The notes beneath the pieces were generated by a model, which searched no databases, was not told where the DNA came from, and was given only the letters and a program-made list of their open reading frames with translations. 64,000 nucleotides of DNA from Puffinus mauretanicus (Eukaryota; Chordata; Aves; Procellariiformes; Procellariidae). The DNA is taken from positions 7,235,501-7,299,500 of the forward strand of contig JAJKFH010003627.1 of NCBI GenBank assembly GCA_023333565.1, in the 5' to 3' direction. The translations under genes were made by a program, and so were the position numbers. Positions 48,501 to 60,924 of the stretch are shown here, in pieces (positions within the stretch are counted from its first letter, which is position 1; every line of letters starts with the position of its first letter).

Positions 48501-51500
48501 TCCCATCAGACCAGGGACACAATGATCCATCAAGCTGGCCCTGTCCCACACTTGACTCAGGAGGAAGATAAAAAAAGCACTTGTTCTTTCAGCTCCCGAA
48601 GAAGAATAACCAGCTTTGGAGGTCAAAGTCCAGCTCGTGCTTCCAGGGGAGGGCAGGACCCATTTTACTAGCAGAAAGGGCTTAGCTAGAGCCATATCAG
48701 GTAATGGGATAGAAGCAACCAAAGAAAGAGGAGGTGGAAGGACACTTAATCTCTTCAGTAAATACTCAAGCTAACATTTATATTTGTGCATTTGCCAAGC
48801 ACAATTCAGTTGGAAACAAAAGCAGGCTGGGTGTCAGGAAGCAGCGAGAGCAGGGCTGCTCCTGAAGGAAAGCAAGCTGGGAGCAGAGGTGGCCCCCACA
48901 GAGGAGGGCAGGATGCCCCAGCACCGGAACAGGGGGAACAGAGCAGGGTGCTGATGACAGGTCCATTGACAGCCCCAGCTGAGGCAAAGTGATAAGTCAG
49001 GCCCAGAAAGACACGTAAAAATAAATCTAAAGTAGCAAGGGGTGTTTCCAGATCTTTTTCTGTTAATAGCTTATTGTCAACCAGCAATAAAGGGAGGGAA
49101 GAATTAATTTCTTATCATAGCTTCTCACAGCTGTTGAGTAGGGTAATGAAATAGAAAATTTGTTTCCAAGATACATTCAGCCTTGAAATCTGAGCATCTT
49201 TCCCTGGATGGTTGGGAAGGCAAAAAGAAATAAAATATGACCACCGTCTCCCAAGGTTATGGCAGAAATTGAGGTGTTCATTTAAAAAAAAAAGGGAAGT
49301 TGTGTTTCTGGAAGAATTAATCAACGGGACTGGTCACGCTGACACTTGCCAGGCAAATTCATCCCACGGGAGGCTGTGGCAACGAAGGTAAGCGGAGATT
49401 CTTTGTGGTTTAGCCATTGTTTGAAATCAAACACTGGATTTGGGGATTGGCGACAATATCATCTCTCAGCTGCATTAAAAGCCAATGTTCAGATGCTGCC
49501 AGTGGGCACAGCCTGTATAGACAAAACACACTGCATATCTGCTGAGTTGGAGCATGGTACGAGCAGCAAATGAAGCATCTGTCTAGGGAATATCTAGGGA
49601 ACTTTGCCTTCGCAGTCCTCTTGCCTTACACCTCACAGGCTACAGATAAGAGGAGCAGGTACAGTCCCCGGGAGCAGTAGCTTGCACTGTGCTGCAATGA
49701 CAGTTCAGAATTGGAGCCTGAAGATCCTCGAAGCCACCCAGACCTGCAGACTAGAGCAAAGCTCCCAAAAGACCACAGGAAGAACAGAAAGGTGCTACTG
49801 AGCCCACGTGTGACGAAGCTAATCCCAGTCCTCTTGCTGGCTGTGAAAAGAGGGTCCCACTAACAAGAAACCTGAACGTGCATGAGCAGATCTTCACACT
49901 CTGCGAAAATCCCCTCCTGCTAACCCCTGTCACCAGAGATGTCCCCAAACAGGGCAGGGAGGCTGTGTACCCCAGCCCACAAGCACTGCCCAAGTGTCCA
50001 TCCTCACCCTCCTTAGACAAACCTGGCTAAAATTTGTGATGATCTGGGGCCCGTCAAGCCCAACTCCTGCCAACCCCTTCTTATCCCAGATCAAAAGGCC
50101 TCTTTGAGCCCTGGTTGACTGCAGGGACACTGCTCTCCCCTGTCCCCCTTGGACAGGTCTTCACCCTTTGGTGCTTCTCTCCCCTTTCATGCTATATTGC
50201 AGGTTACTCTCCTGCTGAAACGCCCATCTGTCTGCCTGCAGGACAGGCAGCTCCTGGCAGATGTGTTGCCAATGTCCACACTTTCCCATCACTCTCCTGT
50301 CTGCCACTGCCTCTTGAATATTAAAAATCACCTGGAGCGATGATTCCTTATTGCTCTGTGCTCCCTCCTCCAGCCTGTCACCGCGTAAGCCACTTGACAG
50401 GTGATTATTCGGTCACCGAAGCCGGGGAAGCCAGGCTGAAGGAAATGAGTGTCTCCTTAAATAAACATGCAGGCTGAATTAGAGAGAGTTTCTTGCCGGA
50501 CAAGCAGACTATTTTGGAATCGCATCCCTAAGCTGTATTATGGCTTTGTGGATAGACTCTGGCTCTGTGCAGCTGGCCTGCTGGCCTTTGTCACTGCGGA
50601 TGGTCACCCCTTGTTCCTCTCCTGAAGCAATGAAGCGCTGCTTAGCCTGAGCCACGGGCTCCCACTGGTCCATGGCCATGGTTTCTCCACGCCTCTTGGT
50701 ACCACACGTGATGGTACAGGCCAGCGGCTCTGGTTGTGCTGATGTGCCCATTCGGGACTCTGCTGGGTTTCTGTACCAATGATGGGCGGCATTTGTCTGG
50801 CATTGCTCATCCACACAGAGGTCCGGACTTCAGGGGACCACAAGACTCAGTCCCTGGATTGTCCTGCTATCAGACTGGGCTCTGCTCCCTGCACGGTCAC
50901 TAACTCAGTGTCCCTCTTCCAGAAAACACCATTTTTCCCTCCATTATATAAGATGGATAATAAGCAGCTAAAAATACATAATGACAAATGCGGGGAGTCC
51001 AAGATGGTTCCTTGGACATGCGCTGTGTTGTCCTGATTAAGGTGCTGTACTTTTTGGCAGCTGATTTTGGGAGCTTTAGTCTTTGGTGGTCTGCCATCCC
51101 AGTTGCAGACATCTCTGACCCCCACCACACTCTTTTCTATCACAGGGATCTTCATACACACAAGCTGTTGTGGGTGGACCTGGGTCGTTGCCAGCAGCGA
51201 GGAACACATGTTTGCCAGTGTCCTAGTGCCACAGAGCTGTGGCATTGTGACATGGGACAAGGAGACCTCACGCCAGTTCTACTGCCTACCAAACCAAGGA
51301 CTTGGGCTCACAGCACCCAGCGTGTGACAACAGCCTGTGCTGACAGCACAGCCAACTGCATGGTTGTTACTGGATCGGTGATGGACTTTGGTTTGGCTGC
51401 TTAAAGGCACCCAAGATGAGTCTATAGCACTTTGGGATTTATTTCCTTTCCCAGAGCCAGATCAAAGCTCTCAGCACTGTGATGGGGTGGCCCTTAAGAG

Positions 51501-52654
51501 CAGATCTTCCAAAGCTTCTCTGTTATGGAAATTCGCTGCCTGATCTATGTAGGAGTTTCTGCTGGTCTGTTACCTGCATCTCCAGGAACTGTTCAGTATC
51601 ATACAAAAGGGCTTGAGCTTAGATTGAGTTTACACCCAGACACTTCAGCAGAAGGTCCCCACAACTAGATCAAAAGCAGTGTGGAACCATCTCTGTGGTT
51701 GGTGAGTGCCTCACCATCTTCAAAATGGCCATGAGGAGCCATGCAAAAGTCAGGTCACCCTCCAGTTCTTTGCTTAATGATCCCTCCAAACTAGATTTCA
51801 CTGGGAGACAAATACTGATTATGCTTCATCCAAGCCCCTCTACATTTCTGGCTGTCCTTGCTCTGGTAAGGCACCTTCATTGCCATCCCTCAGAAAACCC
51901 ATATAATAGAGTTGAGAAAAATCAAGTTCTGCGTGTTTTTTCTGCCAGCTTGGCATTTAATAAGTATGCTCTACAATTTGAAAGGTCAACTAGATCCATA
52001 CTACTGCTGTGGCACCTTGTTATGTATTTAGAAAACTAATTAGGAACATAGGTACTGCAGAGGAATTCTCTTCTGCCCCCATGCAGCTTAATTGCTTGTC
52101 CTTTGAGACACCAAGGAAAAAAGAGACGAGAGAGAAGATGGCACCTGAAAGAGTAACAGTACAAGGTTGTACCCCCATCTGCCCATCCCAGTGATCAGCA
52201 TTAAGGCAACGCTGCAAATTTTGGCCTCTACTAACCCACAGCTTGCTGCAGGGACAGCAGGGCTGCTGAGCGCTGTTCACAGCAGGGCTGACACCCCAGC
52301 ACCGCATCGCTGCAGGTAGCAGGGACAGACCAGCCTCCTCCGCAGAAGGGACATCTTCTGCCTTGGTTTCATGGTGCGGGGAACAAATGCAGGTTTGGAA
52401 ACACCCCAAGATTGTATTCCTAAAATGCACTTTTTCGGAGAATTTTTTAACCACAGGGAAGGAAAAAAAAACCTTTTTCAAAGCAAAAACAGACAATAAA
52501 GAAAAATAACTGAAACATCCTGCAGATCAAAAGTCTTCCTTGTTGTGCAGAGACACGCTGGGTGAGCAGTGGGATGAAAGTGAAAAGATTACTTCTGAGA
52601 CTGTGAACAGGCTCATTGGAACCAAATTATTCATTTTCCGTCCATATTTTTATT

Positions 52655-54188
52655 TGATGGTAGGAGAACCAACCTACACCTCTCACTAGCTGAACCTCCC
52701 ACTTTCTTAGCCTCCCATTCGCTGGGCTTCCATTCCCTGGGCCTCCACTCACTGGGTCTCCCACTCCCTGAGATTCCCAATCTCATGGCCTCCAAATTTC
52801 CTGGGTGTCCCACTCCCTTGGCCTCCCGCTCCAAGGGCCTCCTACTTTCCTGCACCTCGCACTCTATTGGCCTCCTACTTTCCTGGGTCTCCACTCTCTG
52901 TAGCCTCCCACTTCCTGGGCCTCAACTCAGCCTCCCACTCTATGGGCCTCTACTCATGATAGCCTCCCATTCACTGGGCCTACCATTTTCGTAGGCCTCC
53001 CAGACCCTGGGCCTCCCACTCCATGGGCTTCAACTCTCTTGGACTTGCACTACCTTATGGCCTCCCACCACTTCTCAGCCTCCCACTATCTTTCAGCCTC
53101 CATTTCTTTTCTGGCCTCCCACTACCACTCAGTTTATAATTACCTTTCAGCCTCCCACTACTTCTCAGCCTCCAATTTATGTCTCTGATGTCCCACTACA
53201 TTCTAACCTCGCACTATATCTCAGCCACTCAATACCTCTTGGCCTCCCACATTTTTCTCATTTTCCACTACCTCTCAGCCTCAAAATTTTCTGGCCTCCC
53301 ACTGCCTTTCGGCATCCCACCACCTCTTCACAACTCCCTACTTCTTGGCCTCCACTTATTTCCTGGCCTCCCACTATCTCTGGGCCTCCCATGGTCTTTC
53401 GGCCTCCATTTCTTTTATGGCCTCCCAGTACTGCTTGGCCTCCCAAAACTTTGCAGCTTCCACTTTTTTTCCTGCCTCCTATTGCCTTTCAGCATTCTCT
53501 TTTTCTTTGGCCTCCCACTCCCTCTCAGCTTCCCACAACCCTCTCGACCTCCATTTCTTTTCTAGCCTCCCACTACCTCTCAGCCTATGAATACCTTTTC
53601 ACCTCCCCCTACCTCTCAGCCTTTAATTTATTTGTCTGGCCTCCCACTACCTCAGCCTCCACTTTTTTTCTGGGCTCCCACTACCTTCTGGCCTCCCACT
53701 GCCTCTCAACCTCCGCTCTTTTTCTGACATCCCACTACCTCTTGGCCTCGCACTACATTTCAGCCTCCCTCTCATCCTCCCATTCTCTCACAATCTCCCA
53801 TTCCCTCTCAGTCTCCCATTTCCTATCTGGCCTTGACTTTTTTTGGGCCTCCCATTACCTTTTGGCCTCCCACTACCTCTTGGCTTCCACTTTTTTTTCT
53901 GGCCTCCCCCTACCTTCCAGCCTCCCACTCCCTTGGCCTCTACTTCTTTTCTGGCCTCCCACTACCCCTCAGCCTCTGCTCTTTTTCTGACCTCCTGCTA
54001 CCTCTTGGCCTCCAGCTATGTTTCTGGCCTCCCACCAACTCTCAGCCTTTGCTTTTTTTCTGGCTTCCCACTACCTTCTGGCCTCCCCTACCTCTTGTCA
54101 TCCACTTTTTATTTGGCTTCCCACTACCGCTTGGCCTCCGCTCTTTTTCTGACCTCCCACTACCTCTTGGCCTTCCACTACTACTGAC
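52655..54188. repeat. Pyrimidine-rich degenerate minisatellite, about 1.5 kb
   Basis: This is a tandem array built on a unit like GGCCTCCCACTACCTCT. In the left 0.4 kb the unit is about 16-17 bp (GGGCCTCCCACTCCCT type). From about 53030 rightward it is about 18-19 bp (TGGCCTCCCACTACCTCTC type), with poly-T insertions. I estimate 80 or more units, all diverged. The plus strand is overwhelmingly pyrimidine. Because the unit lacks stops, it creates long spurious frames, for example 53391-53990. The array abuts a CR1 fragment at about 54189. Confidence 0.9.
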
Positions 54189-54838
54189 CTCCTTCTATGA
54201 AAAGGTGACCCACTTAGTGGATGAGGGAAAGGCTGTGGATGTTGTCTACCTAGATGTTAGTAAAGCCTTTGACACCATTTCCCACAGCATTCTCCTGGAG
54301 AAACTGGCTACTCATGGCTTGGACGGGCGTACTCTTCACTGGGTAAAAAACTGGCTGGATGGCTGGACCCAGAGAGTGGTGGTGAATGGAGTTAAATCCA
54401 GCTGGCAGCCGGTCACAAGAGGGGCCAGTTCTGTTCAATATCTTTATCAATGACCTGGACAAGGGGATCGAATGCACCCTCAGTTACTTTGCAAACGACA
54501 CCAAGTTGGGCGGGAGTGTTGATCTGCTCGAGGGTAGGAAGGCTCTGCAGAGGGACCTGGACAGGCTGGATCGATGGGCCGAGGCCAACTGCATGAGGTT
54601 CAACAAGGCCAAGTGCCGGGTCCTGCACTTGGGTCACAACAACCCCATGCAACGCTACAGGCTTGGGGAAGAGTGGCTGGAAAGGTGCCCGGCGGAAAAG
54701 GACCTGGGAGTATCCATCAAAAGCCGGCTGAACATGAGCCGGCAGTGTGCCCAGGTGGCCAAGAAGGCCACTAGCATCCTGGCTTGTATCAGAAATAGTG
54801 TGGCCAGCAGGACTAGGGAAGGGATCGTCCCCCTGCCC
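54189..54838 (+). mobile_element. CR1 LINE reverse-transcriptase fragment, 5' and 3' truncated
   Basis: The translation begins FYEKVTHLVDEGKAVDVVYL and continues DVSKAFDTISHSILLEKLA and [17 protein letters not shown], the CR1 reverse-transcriptase core. Near 54417-54424 a deletion of about 25 bp relative to the usual element removes the GVPQGSVLGP block and shifts the frame. The next frame continues [20 protein letters not shown] then NDTKLGG, through [16 protein letters not shown] and RTREGIVP. The catalytic FADD reads FAND (54488-54499). The copy is inactive. It ends abruptly near 54838, without the CR1 3'UTR. Confidence 0.95.
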
Positions 54839-55395
54839 TATCTAGCGGTGGCAGCCCTGCTCCGAGCAGGAGGCTGCGCTGGAGGCTGCGGAGGCCCTGC
54901 CCGTCCAGCATTTCAGCAATCCTACGTGGTTGCCTCCCCCTCGAGGGCATGCATGGGACGCCGTCCCGCTCCCTCCGTCCCAGGGTTGTTCACCGCCCTC
55001 CCACTGGCTCCACGCTTCCACCTACGAAGTGACTAATCATCTCCAGCACCTGGCAGCGCGTCCTGCAGCCCGGATTTACATCTCTGCCACCATCTGTCTC
55101 TGCCATCGCCTGGTGTCTGCTGGCAGCCCACTCCTGCGCAGCCGTAATTAACGTCTCCGTTTCCCTTCGCGGCGCTGCCTCGAGACGCCACTTCTCAGTG
55201 CCCGTCTCCCTGCAGCCCTCTTCACGGTGGTGCTACTACTGTGGCCATGTCTGCTCATGCACCGAGCACACTGCCCTTCCTCTAATGACCGAGGGCACTA
55301 CCGTGGTTTGCATCTCTCCAAAAATTACTGGCAGGCTCTTGATTTCTACCCCGCACCAGGTAGGAGTAGGGGCTCGTGCCCCTCTGACACGAGCA
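54839..55395. other. GC-rich spacer between two CR1 fragments
   Basis: About 560 bp with many CpG (GC-rich words around 54845-54990 and 55050-55195). No gene or repeat is recognised. It might be a remnant promoter-like island or simply GC-rich unique sequence. Confidence 0.4.
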
Positions 55396-55721
55396 AATCA
55401 TAGAATCATAGAATCATTTAGGTTGGAAAAGACCCTTAAGATCATCGAGTCCAATCACTAACTTAACAGTGCCAACTCCACCACTAAACCATGTCCCTAG
55501 GTGCCACATCTACACGTCTTTTAAATACTTCCAGGGATGGTGACTCAACCACTTCCCTGGGCAGCCTGTTCCAATGCTTGACAACCCTTTCGGTGAAGAA
55601 ATTTTTCCTAATATCCTATCTAAACCTCCCCTGGCACCGCTTGACCCTGATTCCTCTCATCCGATCACGTTACTTGGGAAAAGAAACCAACACCCACCTC
55701 GCTACAACCTCCTTTCAGGTA
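55396..55721 (-). mobile_element. CR1 LINE 3' fragment, young
   Basis: The plus strand starts with a doubled atcatagaatcatagaatc motif, the reverse complement of the CR1 terminal octamer, then ttggaaaagacccttaag. It continues through ccagggatggtgactcaacc, aatttttcctaatatcc and caacacccacctcgctac, stopping at cctttcagg. The match to the common avian CR1 pattern is close, so this is among the youngest copies here. It is 5'-truncated. Confidence 0.96.
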
Positions 55722-58700
55722 AAAAAAGAAGGTATTTTGCCTTGGATGAGGATTAGAGCCAGGGGCTACCTGCTGCATTAGCATCCCACAGCTGAATTGC
55801 CCCAGCAGGATTGTGCAGTCCAACTAGAAGAGACACTGGAAGTGCAAGATCCCAGTAGCACAGCAGTGGTCAGGCATTTCTGTGGTGGGGTTGATTTTCT
55901 TGCTTATTTACACCATCCCATAAGATTTCCTGAGCCCAGCCATCCTGAGACCAACCAGCCAGGCCAGACCTCCCAGGAACTGCCGGGAGGTAGACTTTGT
56001 CCTTCATCATGAGCATAAAGCAAAGCCTGGACACGGTCAGAGCCCTGCAAGTCCCCTTTGAGGATCGCTGACTGTTTAATCCCTGCCCACCGCAGCTCCT
56101 CTGCCAGGTGAGCACCCTCCATGCAGTCAAGGCTTGGTCTATCATGCCCCAGCTCCTGGGATCACATGTGGGTCAGCTTTCCCACTAAACACGTACAGCA
56201 TATTTTCAGCTGAGCCCTGTATAATTTCATACTTTCCCTCACATTTGCATCTGGACTATTTGTCTCCCTCCAGGTACAGTCTCACGAGCAGTTCAAAGGG
56301 AATTTACCCTGGCTACAGGAGCTGCTCTCTGGATGGAGTCAGGATGGATTTCTAGGCTGCCCTGAGCTGCCACCTTTGCAAAAATATATTAAAAATTACA
56401 TGAAAGTGAGCTGCTGATTTGAAAACTTCTCCATAACGACACTGCAGTGTGCCACCAGAGTTCAGATTAAATGCGATCAATTTTCAAGCGAAAAAGATGG
56501 CTCTCTTGCTCATATGGCTGACCACACCGGGCTCCTGCTTCGTTAGGGTTATCACCAAATTCTGCTCACTCGCATGACCCAAATGGCTGCTTGTGTGTAA
56601 ATGAAGGCAGAGATCAGCTCTGCAGCTGAAGCGTCCTGAACAACTGAGCTCAACATTTCCACAACAGTTCACCGTCAACAACCAGTTTTTCACTCATCAT
56701 GCGTCTGCTGTCAACTAAGTCAAAATGGAAATAAGCCCACCCTCATTCATCACCTTAAAAAAAATCATCACTTAACATCATCCTGGACACAAAAATCATC
56801 TCATCCTCAGAGCTAACGCGCTGGACTTCACGCAAGCTGCAGGAGCGATGCTGTTAGCAGGCAGCAGTGGGAGGATTTGAAGTTGGATGTGAGCTGGGCA
56901 TCCAGGCATGAAGCACAGCAGCAAGTCCTCTGAACTCGCTCCGTGCCAGATCGCTCCCCGTTACTTTCATCCTGCTTGAACCCAATGAGTTGGTTTCACT
57001 GTTTTCTGCACTGTTGGTTGTTCTCTCCTCTCGGGAGAATTTCCCTGTCTGATGAAAATGTTTTGTTCCTTTCAAAATGACTGTGATTTCTGGAAATAAT
57101 CATCTGTGTCAGGCAGAACTAATAGCCAGGATTAAGGAACAGGGGGAAGAAAAAAATCCAGGGTCATTCACAGCTTGAAACTCTGACCTGCTTCTGCTCA
57201 GCTGTCTGCCTGTCATCCTCCTCCTGGCCTCCTTAGTCAGATAAACTTTTCCCTGCTACTGTCATACAGTAGGAAAAAAGCCTTTATTTCCTCTGCCAAA
57301 GAGGCCTTCTTGAAAACTGGTAGAAACCAGCCAGGAAAGCAGAGGGAGGTGGAATAATCAGCACTGTTTTTCAGACTGGGGAAATTGAGGTATGGAAAAG
57401 GGAAAGTGAGTTTCCAGAGGTCACAGGGGCTGTCAGTGGCAGAGAGGAAAAGGGACCATGGGACTGTGTCCTTCTAATGCCTTGGCCATATCTCATAGCC
57501 TCTAGAAGACAAACTTAGAGCATCACATACTTCTCTGGCCCTGTTGCAAAGCATTTCCCCGCCAGCAGCTCACTTCACAGGGAGGAGGTCTGAGAGATGG
57601 ACCCACAGCAGCACTGGGAAGCTGGGTGAGAGCAGGATCAGTGCCCTGTCTCAAGGTGTAGCCAGTTCCTGGGGACAAGTTTCCCCTTGGATAGCACACA
57701 TCCCTCCCTCTCCCCCTTTATTCCTGCCTTGACGTTCACCTTTCCCATCCATCTTCCCTCTCCCTCGTCATCCCCAGATAATCCCATTACTTAAATTGAT
57801 GTCAAGCTTCTGCTAAGCACTGTCACCTCTGTCCCTTGGCTGGGCTACAACACTACCCTGAACATGGAGATATTCAAGAGCACAGTCATATTGTCATGGG
57901 CATTGCTGGAGTCTATCATTTGGTTTGGAAACCTCCCTCTGGGGACACTGAGGGCTTGAAAACATGATCTTGAGCCATGAGTTGTCCCCACACAGAGGGA
58001 TCCCGAAAATTTTAAAGAAACTCTCTGAAGGCAACTGATGAAATACAAATCTCTGCTTTTAGGAGAAAACCTCTGGCTCAGAGCAGGGGTCAGATCTCCC
58101 AGGGCCGGAGCAGTTTGATCTCAGGTGAAGAACCAGACTCATGAGGACCACTACTTTCTACTGTGGCAGGAGTCCTACTCCCAGGTCTCTGACTGTGAGG
58201 TCCTAGCTCACAAGCTGCCGGCTCGCATGCCCACCACAGCCCCCCACAGCTGGCTGCATATCCCCCGGCAAGCGCCAGCTGTCTGAGCAGACCTGGAAGA
58301 AGAGAGGCACTACATAAAAGGCAAAAAGTGCTACAGGGGGAGAACATTCAAATGAAACATTTAGAGCTGCCTCTTTCTGTTGTGTCTTCCCCCACACCCG
58401 GTCTTTTCTTGCTCTGCACTGCGGGTATGACTGGCTCTGATTGATTGCCCTTTATTTCCACATTATGCAAGACAGTTGGGAAATGAACACCTTCCTCTGA
58501 CATGAAGCCCCGTGTATAATTTTTATTAAAAAGTTATTAACTTGCTTTTTTTTTTTTTTTAATATCTTCCTTCCAAAGTCTGTGTTTTTGCATGCCATTA
58601 AGAGAACCATAGGAGAGAATTTTAAGAGTTATGAAATGCCAAATTATGTTAAGTAGATTCTGGATGCTCTTAGCAGAAGTTTGGCATGATAGCAAACCTG

Positions 58701-60924
58701 CTACACCATCCAATATTAAGTCAAAGTGCTATTTGAATCACCTCCATGAATGCCATATGGAATCCCACCAGGTCAAGGAATGGTCCCACCTGGTCTTCCC
58801 CGGTGAACATCCAGTGCATTGGTAAGATCAGTGGCTCAATGAACCAGAAAGCCCCCTGCTGCTGTTGCCCAGCTCCCCTGACACTCCAGCACAGGCCATC
58901 TTCTGTACCAGTCCCTGCTCTACAGACTAGACTTTTATTAGTCAAATATCTATCAAGATGCTGGGGCTGATGGGCTTTCTCTCCAGAGTACTGGGCAGTT
59001 TCCCTTCTCTGGAAAGAGCTGCTTCTCGTACCACCTCATAGCAGATGGGTGCAGGACAGCACAGAGCTTGTGTGAGTGCTTCAACAGAAAGTCCTTCCAT
59101 CACATGCTCTCTGGCTAATTGGAAATCTCAATGGGGGCTGAGGAAAACAAATAGCTGCCCCTTAACACGCCCGAGTGCTTTCCTTCATCAAGGAAGGCTC
59201 AGCATTCAAATGAACCGCGTATTTACATCTGTCAGGTTTGCCTCGAGAGCTGCACTGCACACGCTTGGATGAGCACAACAAAAGGTCATCTGGTCCTGCT
59301 TCACGGGGAGCTCTGCTGAAGGGCTCTGAGACTCAGCACTCTCTCATGCATGAGCATCATGGAGAGCCTAGACACGCACGTTCAGGGAGGAGAGGTAATA
59401 CAGCCTTTCATCTCTTTTTCCCACAGAGGAAATACCACCAACAACCTTAGAAATCCGCGTTAGGAACCTTTCAGGGAAAACCATTACTGCCGCCACCCAC
59501 TTGCCTTCTACACTGGGAGATGTCACCTACCTACAAGAGCAGCTGAGAGAGACGTGTGCCCATCCATGCCTCAGCCTCCCCAGCTCACAGCTGAGTGCAT
59601 TTGCTTGCAAGATGACACCCAGCTAAGAGCTGCAATTCTTATTTATCTGGAGGAGAGGGAGGCTTAGTGAGCCCACCAACAGGCAAAGACATAAAGACAT
59701 GAGCCTTTCTTCCAAGTACTAGTGCTAGGAGCAGTGCGGGTGAAGAGTTTACTTCACAAAGCTTCTGGAGATTTCTCTTTTTTCTCTCCTGTTCCAGCTG
59801 AACTTGAAAGATCAAAATCTCAAGCTTCTGTGAATTAAAAATGAAATAAAACTAAAATAAAACCACCTGGTTTGGACCAATTAAAATGTTTTGTTTCAGT
59901 AGCTTCTGAACATGCTGTTAATAATCAGGTTAAATTGCAGAACAAGGGTGTTTCAAATTAGGAAACTAAAAATCTTGGTTGTCAAAGTGGAGCTTTTCAA
60001 GAACTTGAGGGCTCTTTTGTAACTGAGACATTTGTCAAAGCTGTTCTTTTTTTACCCACAAAAAGTTTCAGCTTCAATAAATCTGCTACACTTATGACAC
60101 AAACAGAGACAAGGAGAGAGAAAAGCACAGCTGCCCTCACCGTTTCAATCACGGCACAAAGCTGGTGAGAAACCAAGGTCGCACCCAAGGTCACTCACTA
60201 AGTCACCGTCACATCAAAGGTTTGAAACTATAGGACCAGTCCTGGATCCCTCACTGGCTTTTGCTATTGCCTTTCATACACCAGGATTTCACTAATGCCT
60301 TAAAATCTCCAGCCCATCTTTCATCTCCAGGCATTACATGCAAACCATATTACCTCCTCAGGAGATTAATGGGACTGTATTGCACAGGAACTGGTGGTTT
60401 CCACATCATTTGCACTGCTGATCCAGGTGCCTTCTTCAGCATGCTTCATGATCACTCTACCTGGGCAGCTTGGACGTGACTGGAGTGATAAGCAGCCACC
60501 TCTGCTTCATGTGGCAGAAGAGAAACCTCCTCAGCACTGTTTTTATTGCTAAGACAGAGCAGAAGACATTGCTGCTCTTCATAATATCAGCCTGGAGGCC
60601 CAAGCACCGTTTCAACAAATATGCTTTGACACCTGAGTTATTGCAAGTGGCTCTGGGCATGGTCAGATCCCTGAACAAGCAGCTTACTGGTGTTCGCTTA
60701 GGAAGGGAGTTGGAGAGAGGCTCAAAGGCAGCAGTGGCAGAAAGAAACCTGCATCTCTCAGGTCTCCACAAAGACAGCGATGACAAGAACACGGTAAGGA
60801 AGTAGTCCCCAGGGCTGCCATAACAAGCACAAAAGTCAGTAGAGGAAAAAAAAAGGAAAGATGCCTCCATAAAGCCACCTCAGCCACTTCCCCATACCAG
60901 TATTGGGAAAACAGCCTCAAAAAA
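55722..60924. other. Noncoding stretch, no gene recognised
   Basis: I see no convincing exon or transposon. A T15 run lies at 58546-58560. AT-rich, possibly regulatory sequence lies around 59820-59960. The rest looks like ordinary unique sequence. Confidence 0.5.

Larger units (their letters stand above)
28909..52654. other. Long noncoding stretch, no gene recognised
   Basis: About 23.7 kb without a confident exon or transposon. Small features are T15 at 30868-30882, a pyrimidine tract near 33808-33850, a partly duplicated CTTCCCCGAA unit at 34613-34633, an enhancer-like patch at 35400-35760, GATA motifs at 41953-41981, a C11/A14 junction at 45491-45515, and short CATC repeats near 47410. 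The stretch 50500-51420 has several open frames on both strands, none recognisable. Confidence 0.45.

Noticed and set aside
50500..51420. Several open frames on both strands, including a minus-strand reading with a CVYEDPCDRKECGGGQRC cysteine cluster
   Set aside because: The cysteine pattern loosely recalls linker regions of von Willebrand-type D-domain proteins. However, it is flanked by in-frame stops on both sides and adjoining frames do not connect. Too weak to call a gene or pseudogene.
53391..53990. 199-codon plus-strand frame
   Set aside because: It is produced entirely by the pyrimidine minisatellite, whose unit lacks stop codons. No domain is present.
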